DNA from: Marinobacterium litorale DSM 23545
GTDB lineage: Bacteria; Pseudomonadota; Gammaproteobacteria; Pseudomonadales; Balneatricaceae
NCBI RefSeq assembly: GCF_000428985.1
Contig: NZ_AUAZ01000008.1
Span: forward strand, 1-64,000
Reading direction: 5' to 3'
DNA: 64,000 nucleotides
The translations under genes and the position numbers were made by a program. Positions 19,394-28,927 of this stretch are shown piece by piece. Under the pieces are notes generated by a model. It made no database searches. It had not been told where the DNA came from and saw only the letters and a program-made list of their open reading frames with translations. Numbering within the stretch: the stretch's first letter is position 1; each line of letters begins with the position of its first letter.

Positions 19394-20196
19394 CTCAATG
19401 GTTGAAATCAGGAGCGGCCGCGCTGCTCACCACGCTAATGATCCAGACGACCGCCGCGCAAACGCTGACCGATGTGAACACCATTGTCGATCAGGCGAAC
19501 CTGGCGGCCTACTATCAGGGCAATGATGGCCGCAGCGAAGTGCGGATGCTGATCACCGACGGTCAGGGACGTGAACAGCTGCGCCAGTTTACGATCCTGC
19601 GCCTGGATGAGTCTGATGGCGGTGATCAGTACTTTTACGTGGCATTCAGCCGTCCCGCCGATGTGCGCAATACCGTTTTTATGGTTCACAAACATGTGGC
19701 GCGGGATGATGACCGCTGGCTCTATCTGCCGGGGCTGGATCTGGTTAAACGGATATCGGCCGGTGATAAACGGACCAGCTTTGTCGGTTCTCACTTCTTC
19801 TACGAAGATGTGTCCGGTCGTAACCCGGCTGAGGATACGTTTGAGCTGATGGAAACAACCGAGACGCACTACCATCTGAAAGCGACCCCTAAAGATCCCG
19901 CCAGTGTCGAGTTTGATCACTACCTGCTCTGGATTGACCAGCAAACCATGCTTCCGACACGGATCGATTATGTGGACGGCAACGGCGAAAACTACCGTCG
20001 GGTTGAAGCGTTGGAGGTGGAAGATGTTCAGGGCTTCCCTACCGTGATCAAAAGCCGTGTCTCCGATCTGCGCTCTGGTGGCGAAACCACCATGCAGTTT
20101 GGTTTTATGAAGTACAACATCGGTTTGGAGGCCGATGTGTTCAGCGAACGTTCGCTGCGTAACCCGCCGCGCGAGTGGCTGCGGAGGCCCGAATGA
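19390..20196 (+). CDS. Outer membrane lipoprotein-sorting (LolA-like) protein
   Basis: 268 residues with a signal peptide (cleavage after TTAA, about residue 23). The mature part resembles the COG2834 LolA-like family: DGRSEVRMLITDG, then DDRWLYLPGLDLVKRIS and GSHFFYEDV. Proteins of this kind have an open half-barrel that holds lipids in the periplasm. The ATG overlaps the RND stop (ATGA). The RND/LolA-like/outer-membrane trio suggests an envelope lipid or hydrophobic-compound transport route; the cargo is unknown. Confidence 0.82.
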   Translation: MTQWLKSGAAALLTTLMIQTTAAQTLTDVNTIVDQANLAAYYQGNDGRSEVRMLITDGQGREQLRQFTILRLDESDGGDQYFYVAFSRPADVRNTVFMVHKHVARDDDRWLYLPGLDLVKRISAGDKRTSFVGSHFFYEDVSGRNPAEDTFELMETTETHYHLKATPKDPASVEFDHYLLWIDQQTMLPTRIDYVDGNGENYRRVEALEVEDVQGFPTVIKSRVSDLRSGGETTMQFGFMKYNIGLEADVFSERSLRNPPREWLRRPE

Positions 20197-21473
20197 AGCC
20201 TTTGATAGCCGTGGTTGCGTTGGGGGTTGTCGGTGGGGCTCACGCAGCATCATCCGGTGATGATCTGTGGGGCGATGACAGTTGGGGCGAGCCGGAGACG
20301 GGGCCGCAGTTACATGGCTTTTTTGAGAGCGCCTTGGGGACGCGCTTGCAGGATGACTCGGCGATCAGCGATGACCTAACGCTTGGCGAGGCTCGTATGC
20401 GCCTGGAGTGGGCAGAAACGCTGGAGCACTTTCACTATAGTCTGAAGGGTGACCTGTACGCGGATGGCGTAGAGGAGGGCGTGCGCGCCGATATTCGTGA
20501 AGCCAGCATCCAGTTTACGCCGGTTGAGGCGATTGACGTGCAGGCAGGTCAGCAGGTGCTGACCTGGGGGACCGGCGATATGCTGTTCCTGAATGATCTC
20601 TTTCCCAAGGACTGGAAATCATTCTTTGCCGGGCGGGATGAAACCTATCTAAAGGCGCCGGCCCCCAGTATCAAAGTCAGCTATTACGGGGAAACGGCGA
20701 ACCTGGATCTGGTCTGGATGCCCTTGTTTACACCGGACCGCTATATCGATGGTGAGCGCTTCGCCTATTTTTCACCGCTGGCTGGGGAGTCGGTAGCGGC
20801 TCCCAAGGGCAAGCTCGACGCGGATGAACCAAACGATCTGCCCGGCGACGGTGAGCTGGCGCTGCGCTTGTTTGGCCGTGCGGGTAGCGCTGAATGGGCT
20901 GTGTATGGTTACCATGGCTTTTGGAAGCAGCCGATGGGCGTGAACGCCATCGGGGAGCCGGTCTTTCCTGATCTGGATGTGCTCGGTGCCAGTTTTCGAG
21001 CCCCCGTGGCCGGAGGTATCGCCAACAGCGAGATCGCCTGGTATGAGGGCGAGGATTCATCCGGCGACGACCCCAGAGTCCCGAATGACCAGCTGCGCGC
21101 ACTGGTGGGGTATGACCATGAGTTGATACCGCGGTTGAACGGGGCTGTTCAGTATTATGTTGAATGGACCCAGGATTATGACGCGTTAAAGCGCAGTGAT
21201 GATCCACGTTATCGGCCGGAGGAGTGGCGTCAGGTGGTTACCTTGCGCCTTACCTGGAAACTGATGCGCGATAATCTGACGCTCTCCTGGTTCAACTACT
21301 GGTCACCCAGTGATGAGGATTACTATCTGCGGCCCTCGGTCAGCTACCGGATGGATGATAACTGGACGCTGACCAGCGGGGCGAACCTGTTTGGAGGAGA
21401 TCAACCGCACACCTTCTTTGGCCAGTTTGAGGACAGCTCAAACCTCTGGGGGCGCATTCGCTACAGTTTTTAG
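20193..21473 (+). CDS. Outer-membrane beta-barrel protein (DUF1302-like)
   Basis: 426 residues from ATG 20193 (MKPLIAVVALGVVGGAHAA), which overlaps the preceding stop by 4 nt; an upstream in-frame start is not needed. A signal peptide ends at GGAHA. The mature protein has alternating strands rich in aromatic residues and ends in RIRYSF, a C-terminal Phe typical of outer-membrane barrels. The motif QAGQQVLTWGTGD resembles the DUF1302 family found next to RND/LolA-like pairs. It is probably the outer-membrane part of the same export system. Its end overlaps a converging GGDEF gene by 4 nt. Confidence 0.75.
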   Translation: MKPLIAVVALGVVGGAHAASSGDDLWGDDSWGEPETGPQLHGFFESALGTRLQDDSAISDDLTLGEARMRLEWAETLEHFHYSLKGDLYADGVEEGVRADIREASIQFTPVEAIDVQAGQQVLTWGTGDMLFLNDLFPKDWKSFFAGRDETYLKAPAPSIKVSYYGETANLDLVWMPLFTPDRYIDGERFAYFSPLAGESVAAPKGKLDADEPNDLPGDGELALRLFGRAGSAEWAVYGYHGFWKQPMGVNAIGEPVFPDLDVLGASFRAPVAGGIANSEIAWYEGEDSSGDDPRVPNDQLRALVGYDHELIPRLNGAVQYYVEWTQDYDALKRSDDPRYRPEEWRQVVTLRLTWKLMRDNLTLSWFNYWSPSDEDYYLRPSVSYRMDDNWTLTSGANLFGGDQPHTFFGQFEDSSNLWGRIRYSF

Positions 21474-22729
21474 GCGGCCCGTCCTCTCTGCCGGCGCGGG
21501 TCTGGCCCATCGGTCATGACCCGGTTACGGCCGGCACCCTTGGCGCGGTAAAGCGCTGTGTCGGCACGCTTGATCACCTGCGCGGGCTTTTCTTCCGACT
21601 CGCGCCAGGCGACACCAATACTGATGTTTACGGTGACTTGGGTCTGCCCCGTCTGGCCGCCGCGCGACTCCCTGCCCACTTTGTCGTTGCGAGGGCGCTG
21701 CGGTGCGCGCACCTGCATCGGATAGTTGGCGACGCGCTCCCGAACTCGATCCAGCGCGTTGACCACCTCCTCTTCGCGTCTGCCCGAGAACACAATCGTG
21801 AACTCTTCTCCACCATAGCGGTACAGAGTGCCGCCGGCTTCAACCCGGCGTAACTGGGTTGCTACCATGCGCAGCACCTGATCACCGACATCATGACCAT
21901 AAGTATCATTAAACTTCTTGAAGTGATCTATATCGAGCATGGCGATGGCATAGTGCCGCCCAAGGCCAGCAAGGCGATGTTCGAGCGCCCGGCGCGCGGG
22001 CACTCCGGTTAATCCGTCGATAAAGGCCATGGCATAGATATGTTGTGTCACGGCAACCAGCACCGATGTCGGTATCAATATGAAAAACAGAGTGCTCAGG
22101 GCCGGGTCCCGCAGGTAGGCGACGCCCAGTGCAAAGCTTAGCAATGAGCCGAGCAGGGCAACCTCGTCACCGGTTCGTCGAAAGAGAGTCAGCACCAGAC
22201 CCAGTAAGATCAGCCCCAGACAGACCCAGGCCGCCAGCTTATTAAGCAGCAGTTCCCCATGGACCATATCCAGTAACAGCGGCGGGAACTGGACCAGCAG
22301 CTTTACCAATTCCCCGGGGTGATAGTGCCAGGCAGCGCCGATGATCAGGTAGGGCAGTAACGCGGATGCAAGTTTGAAAATGCCTCGTCGGCTCAGGAGA
22401 GATGTATCCTGCTGGATAACCACCCAGGCTTGCATCAGCGGAGCGATCAGAGAAGTCAGGATGAACACGACGTAGCTATCCGGCGCATTGAGATTGTCTG
22501 TCTGCGCAGCCTGGATCAGCATTACGGCTGCAACCAGATGAGCGGCTACCAGCGTCAAGCGGCCGCGCTTAAAGGCGCCGGCAAAAAACACGGCCAGCAG
22601 CCCCAGAAACAGCGGTAGGTTGTCCAGTAAGGCCACCAGCGCAGGTTCCAGCGAGCGCGCCAGCGGGGCCAGTGCCCAGGGCACAGCCAGCAAAAGCAGC
22701 GGAAAAAGCAGGCGCGCAAGTGTGATCAC
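21470..22729 (-). CDS. Multi-pass membrane diguanylate cyclase
   Basis: 419 residues. About seven hydrophobic helices span residues 1-230, followed by a GGDEF domain (about 235-405) with an intact GGEEF at 306-310 and LDIDHFKKFND. No RxxD site is placed five residues before it, so feedback inhibition is not expected. A basic insertion rich in R/G/Q (about 345-362) lies within the GGDEF domain and is unusual. The membrane region has no recognised ligand site. It sits between the RND operon and the DUF2892 gene, on the opposite strand to the former. Confidence 0.87.
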   Translation of the reverse strand: MITLARLLFPLLLLAVPWALAPLARSLEPALVALLDNLPLFLGLLAVFFAGAFKRGRLTLVAAHLVAAVMLIQAAQTDNLNAPDSYVVFILTSLIAPLMQAWVVIQQDTSLLSRRGIFKLASALLPYLIIGAAWHYHPGELVKLLVQFPPLLLDMVHGELLLNKLAAWVCLGLILLGLVLTLFRRTGDEVALLGSLLSFALGVAYLRDPALSTLFFILIPTSVLVAVTQHIYAMAFIDGLTGVPARRALEHRLAGLGRHYAIAMLDIDHFKKFNDTYGHDVGDQVLRMVATQLRRVEAGGTLYRYGGEEFTIVFSGRREEEVVNALDRVRERVANYPMQVRAPQRPRNDKVGRESRGGQTGQTQVTVNISIGVAWRESEEKPAQVIKRADTALYRAKGAGRNRVMTDGPDPRRQRGRAA

Positions 22730-22815
22730 AACGGTTGTCGTCCCCGATAGCTAACGGGGAGATGCTACCACGAACCTATGCGTTCTACACCGGCACGCCA
22801 GCGTCTGTGATGCGG

Positions 22816-23229
22816 TCAGCTACCCGGTTGAGGGTTACGGAAGCCGAGTAACCGGGCAATGGTCATGGCCGGGCACCAGCCGGTAAAGGCCGACTGCAGC
22901 AGGCTAGCACCGATTATGGCGGTAACGACAAGCAGTTGCTGAGGCAGGTGTGCCAGAAAGACCAGAGCCAGGGTGAGCAGGACGAGGCTGCCAGTGATCA
23001 TATGTACACCCTGATGGATACTCATGCCCGTCGCACAAGTCTGTTCTTTAAGGCCTGCAAGGCGAAACAGGGTCATGGCCGGGCACCAGTTGGTGAATGC
23101 GGATTGCAGCAGGTTTAGGCCGACAAAGGCGGTCAGGTAGTAGCCCCAGGGGTGAACATAGTGGCCGATCGCCATACTGATCAATATAACGCTGCCTGCC
23201 ATCAGGCGAAGCGCGGCATGAAGGTTCAT
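22816..23229 (-). CDS. Duplicated DUF2892 (YgaP-like) inner-membrane protein
   Basis: 137 residues made of two similar halves of about 65 residues. Each has two hydrophobic helices and the motif LLQSAFT(N/G)WCPAMT followed by a leucine-rich helix and a basic end. This is the DUF2892 membrane domain found at the end of YgaP, here in tandem and without a rhodanese domain. In E. coli, ygaV (an ArsR-type regulator) is next to ygaP. Here a copy of the palindromic operator lies 23 bp before the start, tying it to the regulator at 16.3-16.6 kb. Function unknown; the WCPAM cysteines could handle sulfur. Confidence 0.85.
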   Translation of the reverse strand: MNLHAALRLMAGSVILISMAIGHYVHPWGYYLTAFVGLNLLQSAFTNWCPAMTLFRLAGLKEQTCATGMSIHQGVHMITGSLVLLTLALVFLAHLPQQLLVVTAIIGASLLQSAFTGWCPAMTIARLLGFRNPQPGS

Positions 23230-23251
23230 CGAATTAAATCTCCATCACTAA

Positions 23252-23267
23252 ATTAGTTATAACTAAT
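23252..23267. promoter_or_regulatory. Second copy of the palindromic operator
   Basis: ATTAGTTATAACTAAT, a perfect 16-bp palindrome identical to the core at 16764-16779. It sits in the 126-bp gap between the DUF2892 gene (minus) and the tandem universal stress gene (plus), so it could control both. Confidence 0.72.
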
Positions 23268-23355
23268 ATAGCATTCTCAGGTATGTGGTTGCTAGGTTCT
23301 CGGCCTATTCTATTGATAGAGTGAATTATGCTCTGCGCAATGCATAGGAGAGGTT

Positions 23356-24258
23356 ATGTTCGAGCGGATACTGGTCAGTGTGGATGAAGATCACGCGCAT
23401 CTGGAGATGGTCGATAAGGCGGCTCGAATGCTCGGTGAGGCCGGCTTGCTGGAGTTGTTCTGCTGTGTCCACCAGGCGTTATTGGGATCGGGTGGGCTAC
23501 GCAGTGCCGAAGCAGAACGTCGTGCGCGTCACGCGTACATGACTCAGTGTGAAGCGAGGCTGGATCATCTGGCGGATCGGATCCGCCTGCCCCATGAACG
23601 CGTAGGCACAGATGTCTCCTGGAATGCCCATCTGGTGCAGGGTGTGCTGACCAAGGTAGAACGTTTCAGACCCGATCTGCTGGTTTACCCCGTTTCAAGC
23701 CACCCCGGATTTTTACACCACCTTTTAGCGCCGGAGGACTGGAAGTTACTGCGCGAAGCGACCCTGCCGCTGCTGATGACCCGCGAGCACCATTGGGGCA
23801 GCAGGCTGCGGTTGGCGGTAGCGCTGGATCCGTTTCATCCGCTTGATGAGCCGGCGTCACTGGATGGCAAGTTGTACGGTATCGCGCATCACCTTGCTCG
23901 ACATCTGGATGCTGAACTGCATGTGCTGCACAGCTATCAGGCGCTGCCCCAATCCACCATTTTTGATGAACATCGTGTCACCGATTTCGCAGGATTACAG
24001 GAGGAGGTCCGTCACAAACATCAGCAGAAGCTGGAGGCGATGCTCGCGCCCTGGCGGAATGAACCGGGCGCTGCACAGCTTCACCTGATCGAAGGTGAGT
24101 TGCATCATGTGGTGCCGGATTTCGTGGAGCAGACCGGCATCGATCTTCTGATTGTTGGCAATGTGCCCCGTGGAGCGCTGGACAGGTTGCTCAGTGGCAG
24201 CAGCGCAGAGCGGTTACTGGACCGTGTGCGCTGTGACCTGATGGTGATTAAGCCTTAG
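23356..24258 (+). CDS. Tandem universal stress protein (UspE-like)
   Basis: 300 residues with two Usp folds, about 1-145 and 150-300. The second ends with [37 protein letters not shown], which holds the Gly-rich ATP-site pattern (GNxxRG...GS(S/A)AE). UspE-type proteins aid survival under stress and in anaerobic or stationary cells. Start at ATG with AGGAGAGGTT in front. It is divergent from the DUF2892 gene across the palindrome, so it may be in the same regulon. The stop overlaps that of xthA. Confidence 0.87.
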   Translation: MFERILVSVDEDHAHLEMVDKAARMLGEAGLLELFCCVHQALLGSGGLRSAEAERRARHAYMTQCEARLDHLADRIRLPHERVGTDVSWNAHLVQGVLTKVERFRPDLLVYPVSSHPGFLHHLLAPEDWKLLREATLPLLMTREHHWGSRLRLAVALDPFHPLDEPASLDGKLYGIAHHLARHLDAELHVLHSYQALPQSTIFDEHRVTDFAGLQEEVRHKHQQKLEAMLAPWRNEPGAAQLHLIEGELHHVVPDFVEQTGIDLLIVGNVPRGALDRLLSGSSAERLLDRVRCDLMVIKP

Positions 24259-25073
24259 ATATCGAAGCTGGCCCAGATTGGCGCGTGGTCCGAAGGCTTT
24301 TCCATCGCCCGGATACCATAGTCGATGCCCGCGTCTTTACAGCGCTCAAGCAGTGGTCGGGTCGCCATGACCGCATCGATACGCAGGCCCCGTTTGGGGT
24401 CTGCTTCAAAACCGCGACTGCGGTAATCGAACCAGCTGAAGCGGTCATCGACCTCAGGATGACAATAGCGGAAAGTATCGGTCAGTCCCCAGTCACACAG
24501 GCGCTGCAGCCATTCTCGTTCCTGGGGCTGGAAGCTGGTTTTGCCGGTACGTAACCAGCGTTTGCGGTTCGCCTCGCCAATCCCGATATCCCGGTCAGTG
24601 GGAGAAATGTTCAGGTCTCCCATGACCACAATGGGCTGGTCAGGCGTCAGAGTGCTCTCCAGGTAGCTCATCAGGTCGGCGTAAAACTTCCGCTTGGCCG
24701 GAAACTTGGTTTCATGCGCGATATTTTCCCCCTGAGGAAAATACCCGTTGATCACGGTATAACGCTGGCCTGATTCTGTTTCATACTCACCGACAATCAG
24801 CCGACGCTGAGCATCTTCGGTATCATCGGGAAAGCCTCGCGTGATCGATAGCGGTTCATGGCGGGAAAGCAGGCAAACCCCATAGTGTGTCTTCTGCCCG
24901 TGATAATGGACGTGATAGCCCAGTGAATGCATAGCGTCGACAGGGAACTGGTCATCAGCCACTTTGGTTTCCTGGATCCCGATCACGTCGGGAGCGTGGT
25001 GCTCCACCAGTGCTTCGAGCTGATGCTGGCGGGCGCGAATACCATTTGTATTAAAAGACACCAGTTTGATCAC
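24255..25073 (-). CDS. xthA: Exodeoxyribonuclease III
   Basis: 272-residue AP endonuclease/3'-5' exonuclease of base-excision repair. Seen: FNTNGIRAR at the start, the metal-binding Glu in [11 protein letters not shown], the [13 protein letters not shown] motif and the C-terminal [12 protein letters not shown] with catalytic His. The start is GTG 25073 with AGGAGA ahead. It converges on the Usp gene with a 4-nt overlap. Confidence 0.95.
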   Translation of the reverse strand: MIKLVSFNTNGIRARQHQLEALVEHHAPDVIGIQETKVADDQFPVDAMHSLGYHVHYHGQKTHYGVCLLSRHEPLSITRGFPDDTEDAQRRLIVGEYETESGQRYTVINGYFPQGENIAHETKFPAKRKFYADLMSYLESTLTPDQPIVVMGDLNISPTDRDIGIGEANRKRWLRTGKTSFQPQEREWLQRLCDWGLTDTFRYCHPEVDDRFSWFDYRSRGFEADPKRGLRIDAVMATRPLLERCKDAGIDYGIRAMEKPSDHAPIWASFDI

Positions 25074-25272
25074 GGTAACTCTCCTGACGCAATGAGCGGA
25101 TTCAAGAGCGCGATACTAGCAAAATCAACGCAACGCCGAAGCCCTGTGTGATAGATTATTGCTATGACCGGGTTAGGGTCGATCAATTGGCAATTTTTAC
25201 AGATCCCCCGTAGGGTGCTTGCCACTGAAGTTCCCGACCAGCAGGGGCCAGGACAACCAGAAGGAGAGAGGC

Positions 25273-26631
25273 GTGTCAGAGTTTGATTATGATCTGTTTG
25301 TGATCGGAGCGGGTTCCGGTGGCGTTCGTGCCGGGCGCATGGCCGCAGCCAAAGGAGTTCGTGTAGCGATTGCCGAGGACCTCTATTTGGGTGGTACCTG
25401 TGTCAATGTGGGCTGTGTTCCGAAAAAGCTCTATGTCTACGCCTCCCATTATGCGGAAGGCTTCCACGAAGCCAAGGGGTTCGGACTGGATGCCGGGCCT
25501 GTTCAGTTTGATTGGGCGCGTTTGCGGGACAACAAGAAATCAGAGATCGGGCGCCTCAACGGTATCTACGGCAACCTGCTGCGTAACGCCGGTTGCGAAG
25601 TGATAGACGGTCGCGCCGTTGTCACTGGCCCGAACAGTGTCCAGGTCGCCGGTACAACCTACACGGCAGAGAGGATTTTGGTGGCAACTGGTGGCTGGCC
25701 GTTTGTGCCGGAGTTTCCGGGCAGTGAGCACGCGATCAGCTCAAACGAAGTCTTTGACCTTGAGACCTTCCCCAAAAAAGTGATCGTGGTCGGTGGTGGC
25801 TACATCGCCGTGGAGTTTGCCGGTATTTTCGCCGGTTTGGGCGCGCAGACCGATCTGGTCTATCGAGGCGATATGATTCTGCGTGGTTTCGATCAGGAGA
25901 TCCGCGAATTCACCGCCCAAGAGATCGTCAAAAAAGGGATCAATCTCTGCCTGGAGACCAATATCACGCGGATCGATAAGCAGAGTGACGGCACCTTGGT
26001 TGCCGAGTTTACGGACGGTCGCAAAGTTGAGGCGGATCAGATCCTTTATGCCACTGGGCGTAAGCCTAAAACTCAGGGCTTGGGACTAGAGTCGGTAGGT
26101 GTTGATTTAGCCGATAATGGGGCTATTCGCGTTAATGAAAACTTCCAGACCAATGTGCCTTCGATTTACGCGATTGGCGATGTGATCGATCGTGTTCAAT
26201 TAACACCGGTGGCGCTGGCCGAAGGTATGGCACTGGTCCGTCATCTCTACGAGGCGGGATCGGCCGATGTGGACTATGATCTGATCGCGACGGCCGTGTT
26301 CTGTCAGCCCAATATCGGTACCGTGGGTCTGACCGAAGAGCAGGCCAGGGATCGATTCGAGAGCATCGAGGTTTACCGTTCTGAGTTCCGGGCGCTTAAG
26401 CATACGCTGAGCGGCAGTGAGGAGCGCACCCTGATGAAGATGATCGTCGACAAGGCGACTGACCGGGTTGTGGGGATCCATATGGTGGGCGATGACGCCG
26501 GTGAGATCATTCAGGGCATGGCAGTGGCGCTGAAGGCCGGTGCGACCAAGGCGGTGTTCGATAGCACAATCGGTATTCATCCGACCGCTGCCGAAGAGTT
26601 TGTCACCATGCGCCAGCCGGCGCGCAACTGA
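25273..26631 (+). CDS. gor: Glutathione-disulfide reductase
   Basis: 452 residues from GTG 25273, which has AAGGAGAG in front; an upstream start at 25219 would add 18 unconserved residues. It is an FAD/NAD(P) disulfide oxidoreductase with N-terminal [11 protein letters not shown], the redox pair [14 protein letters not shown], the NADPH fold [11 protein letters not shown] and the C-terminal HPTAAEEFV base His/Glu. The RxxxxxR pattern after the NADPH glycines is not obvious, so cofactor choice is left open. A monocistronic unit with a strong hairpin after it. Confidence 0.93.
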   Translation: MSEFDYDLFVIGAGSGGVRAGRMAAAKGVRVAIAEDLYLGGTCVNVGCVPKKLYVYASHYAEGFHEAKGFGLDAGPVQFDWARLRDNKKSEIGRLNGIYGNLLRNAGCEVIDGRAVVTGPNSVQVAGTTYTAERILVATGGWPFVPEFPGSEHAISSNEVFDLETFPKKVIVVGGGYIAVEFAGIFAGLGAQTDLVYRGDMILRGFDQEIREFTAQEIVKKGINLCLETNITRIDKQSDGTLVAEFTDGRKVEADQILYATGRKPKTQGLGLESVGVDLADNGAIRVNENFQTNVPSIYAIGDVIDRVQLTPVALAEGMALVRHLYEAGSADVDYDLIATAVFCQPNIGTVGLTEEQARDRFESIEVYRSEFRALKHTLSGSEERTLMKMIVDKATDRVVGIHMVGDDAGEIIQGMAVALKAGATKAVFDSTIGIHPTAAEEFVTMRQPARN

Positions 26632-26645
26632 TAGCGCACTCGGCC

Positions 26646-26680
26646 GGTGGCTGGTTGTACCCTAACGTCAGCCAGCCACC
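26646..26680. terminator. Bidirectional terminator between gor and a GGDEF gene
   Basis: GGTGGCTGGTTG pairs with CAGCCAGCCACC (12 bp, one G-T pair) around an 11-base loop, followed on the plus strand by TTACCTGTTTTA. It lies between two converging stop codons. Confidence 0.75.
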
Positions 26681-26689
26681 TTACCTGTT

Positions 26690-27718
26690 TTAGTCGTCGG
26701 CGCAGACTTGGTTGCGCCCCCCATCCTTAGCTCGATAGAGTGCCTGGTCGGCCCGTTCGATCAATGTGCTAACGCTGTCACCGGAGCGGAAGCGGGTAAC
26801 GCCAAACGAAGCGCTGATTGAGCTGATGACAGACCCTGAGCTGCGTTGTCGAATCCGGATTGACTCCACTTTATGACGTAGCCTGTCCGCCAGCTCCACG
26901 GCTTCATCCAGATTGCCGCCCGGCACCAGTACCGCAAACTCCTCACCGCCATAACGGACCGGTATAAGCGGCTCCAGGCACTCTTCCTTGAGTAGCTTGC
27001 CGACGTACTGCAGCACCTTGTCGCCCATCAGATGGCCGTAGGTGTCGTTGAACCGCTTGAAGTGATCCACATCGATCAGAATCATAAACAGCCCACCGGG
27101 CGCACCGGCTTCGATAAGTTGTTCAAGCTCACCGTCAAAGACGCGGCGGTTATAGAGGCCGGTTAAAACATCCAGACTGGCATCCTGTCGTGTTTTCTGC
27201 AGTTCCTGCTTGAGGGATTCAATCTCGGACTGCGCCGCGTCAATCTGCTGCTGAAACTTGCGAGTGGTCTCGTTGATCGCCTGAGTATTCAGGGTCAGTG
27301 TTCGAACGATCGACTCCAGGGGTAGCGGATCCACGTCACTGTCACTGACTTCGTTCAGGGCATCCAGACTTTCCTTGAGTACTTCCGAATAATTATCGGT
27401 GTGCTGGGCCGCCTCTGCGGCTTGGTCCTGAAGCGATGAAACCAGGTTGAGCAGGCCCGCCTGAACTTCGTCCGTGGCGCCACCTTCACCTTCGAGCAGG
27501 TGACTTCTGAACAGCTGCTCGCTAAGCAGCGTGGGGCAGGTGCCGTAGGTTCTGACTGTGGAGTCCAAAGCCTCGTTTAAGGCCGGCAACTTGTTGGAGA
27601 CGTAGGTGTACCACAGCGCATAATTCAGCGGATTGGGCGGTACGTTGTTGCGCACCATCAACGGGATGGCCTGACGCAGATAATCAGTTGCCTGACTGGG
27701 AGACTCGTTGTACTTCAT
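26690..27718 (-). CDS. Soluble diguanylate cyclase with coiled-coil N-terminus
   Basis: 342 residues. The N-terminal 150 residues are helical (YLRQAIPLMVRNNVPPNPLN...) with no membrane segment, followed by a coiled coil at about 150-178. The GGDEF domain spans 180-340 with intact GGEEF at 257-261 and LIDVDHFKRFNDTYGH. No RxxD site precedes the active motif. The N-terminal type recurs in Pseudomonas and Marinobacter cyclases; its ligand is unknown. It is followed after 33 bp upstream by the CDF gene on the same strand, possibly one unit. Confidence 0.88.
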   Translation of the reverse strand: MKYNESPSQATDYLRQAIPLMVRNNVPPNPLNYALWYTYVSNKLPALNEALDSTVRTYGTCPTLLSEQLFRSHLLEGEGGATDEVQAGLLNLVSSLQDQAAEAAQHTDNYSEVLKESLDALNEVSDSDVDPLPLESIVRTLTLNTQAINETTRKFQQQIDAAQSEIESLKQELQKTRQDASLDVLTGLYNRRVFDGELEQLIEAGAPGGLFMILIDVDHFKRFNDTYGHLMGDKVLQYVGKLLKEECLEPLIPVRYGGEEFAVLVPGGNLDEAVELADRLRHKVESIRIRQRSSGSVISSISASFGVTRFRSGDSVSTLIERADQALYRAKDGGRNQVCADD

Positions 27719-27751
27719 GTCGAGTAAGTCCTGTGTACGAACTGTGTCGGG

Positions 27752-28927
27752 TTAACCTCGAATGTTGGCTGGTAACCAGATGCGCAGGTTCCGGAACCAA
27801 TCGAGTGGGCCAAGCTGTTCGATCAGGTGCCGTTCCAGCTCTTCGGCGGCCAAACCAGAGCGTTTGACCGATGCATCCATCTCCGGGCTCACCTTGAGAT
27901 CGAGATCGATATACTCTGGATGGTAGAACAGCGTCAGTTCGTAGTCAGGGTTCTCTCCAATGATCCGACTTAGCGCGGCATCAATATGATGCGCCACCTC
28001 CGTCCTTGGGGGCATGACCGGTAGACTGTCTTCCGGGTAGACCTGATCATCATATGTATCAATATGGAATATAACATGGCCGATGTCATCAAACCGATCT
28101 TTTAGTCTAAGAACGGCGACATCTCCGATGTAGTGGCCTTCGGCTGCGCTCAGATGCGGATCCACCTGCAGGTGCATTTCTAGCAGGCTCTGGTTGCCCA
28201 TCTGGCGGCTCTTAAAACTGTGTACACTCTCAATGCCTTCTACCGACAATACGGTTTCGCGCAGCGCTTTCACACGCTCTTCAGGCAGCGCGGTATCCAC
28301 CAGTTCTGAAATACTGCGAGTCACCAGGTCCCAGCCTATCTTGCCAACCATCAGGGCCACCAGAACGGCTGCCAGCGCATCCAGCCACCAAACGCCCATC
28401 ATGGCACCGGCCACCGCGACGAGGACAACAATAGAAGAAAGTGCATCCGTGCGGCTGTGCCAGGCGTTGGCGATCAACAGGTCGGATTTAAGCTCTTTTC
28501 CAATCTTAAGGCTGTAGCGAAAAATCCACTCCTTGCCCGCAATTGAAAGCCCTGCGGCGACCAGGGCGGGCCAGGTAGGCAGAGGAGGTGGTTCTGCCGC
28601 AAAGAGACGGTCCACGCTTTCCCATGCCATCAGGCCGCCCACAGTGACTAGAATAACCCCCAATACGACGGTGCCGACGGTTTCGAAACGGCCGTGTCCC
28701 CAGGGGTGGTTACGGTCTGGCGCTTGGTGGGAAAGCCGAAGCACTGCGATAACCAGAAAGTCTGTAAGCAGGTCGGAGAGTGAGTGCAGTCCATCGGCGA
28801 CCAGTGCCGCCGAGTTAGCGAAAATACCGATCACGATCTTGAGCACACCCAGGACCGTGTCGAGGAGGGAACCTATCAGTGTTACCTTCTCTGCCGCCCG
28901 GCGTCTTTCGTTGAGTTGTTCCTGCAT
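27752..28927 (-). CDS. Cation diffusion facilitator (zinc/iron-type efflux)
   Basis: 391 residues: six helices within about 15-215 and a cytosolic domain up to the C-terminus. Metal-site residues HSLSDLLTDF (D/H pattern) in helix 2 and HSRTDALSS in helix 5 fit the CDF family. The C-terminal region from about 290 on (MPPRTEVAHHIDAALSRI) is longer than in FieF and repeats the cation-binding fold. Substrate is likely Zn, Fe or Mn; it is not decidable here. The start codon lies close to 488 bp of non-coding DNA. Confidence 0.88.
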   Translation of the reverse strand: MQEQLNERRRAAEKVTLIGSLLDTVLGVLKIVIGIFANSAALVADGLHSLSDLLTDFLVIAVLRLSHQAPDRNHPWGHGRFETVGTVVLGVILVTVGGLMAWESVDRLFAAEPPPLPTWPALVAAGLSIAGKEWIFRYSLKIGKELKSDLLIANAWHSRTDALSSIVVLVAVAGAMMGVWWLDALAAVLVALMVGKIGWDLVTRSISELVDTALPEERVKALRETVLSVEGIESVHSFKSRQMGNQSLLEMHLQVDPHLSAAEGHYIGDVAVLRLKDRFDDIGHVIFHIDTYDDQVYPEDSLPVMPPRTEVAHHIDAALSRIIGENPDYELTLFYHPEYIDLDLKVSPEMDASVKRSGLAAEELERHLIEQLGPLDWFRNLRIWLPANIRG

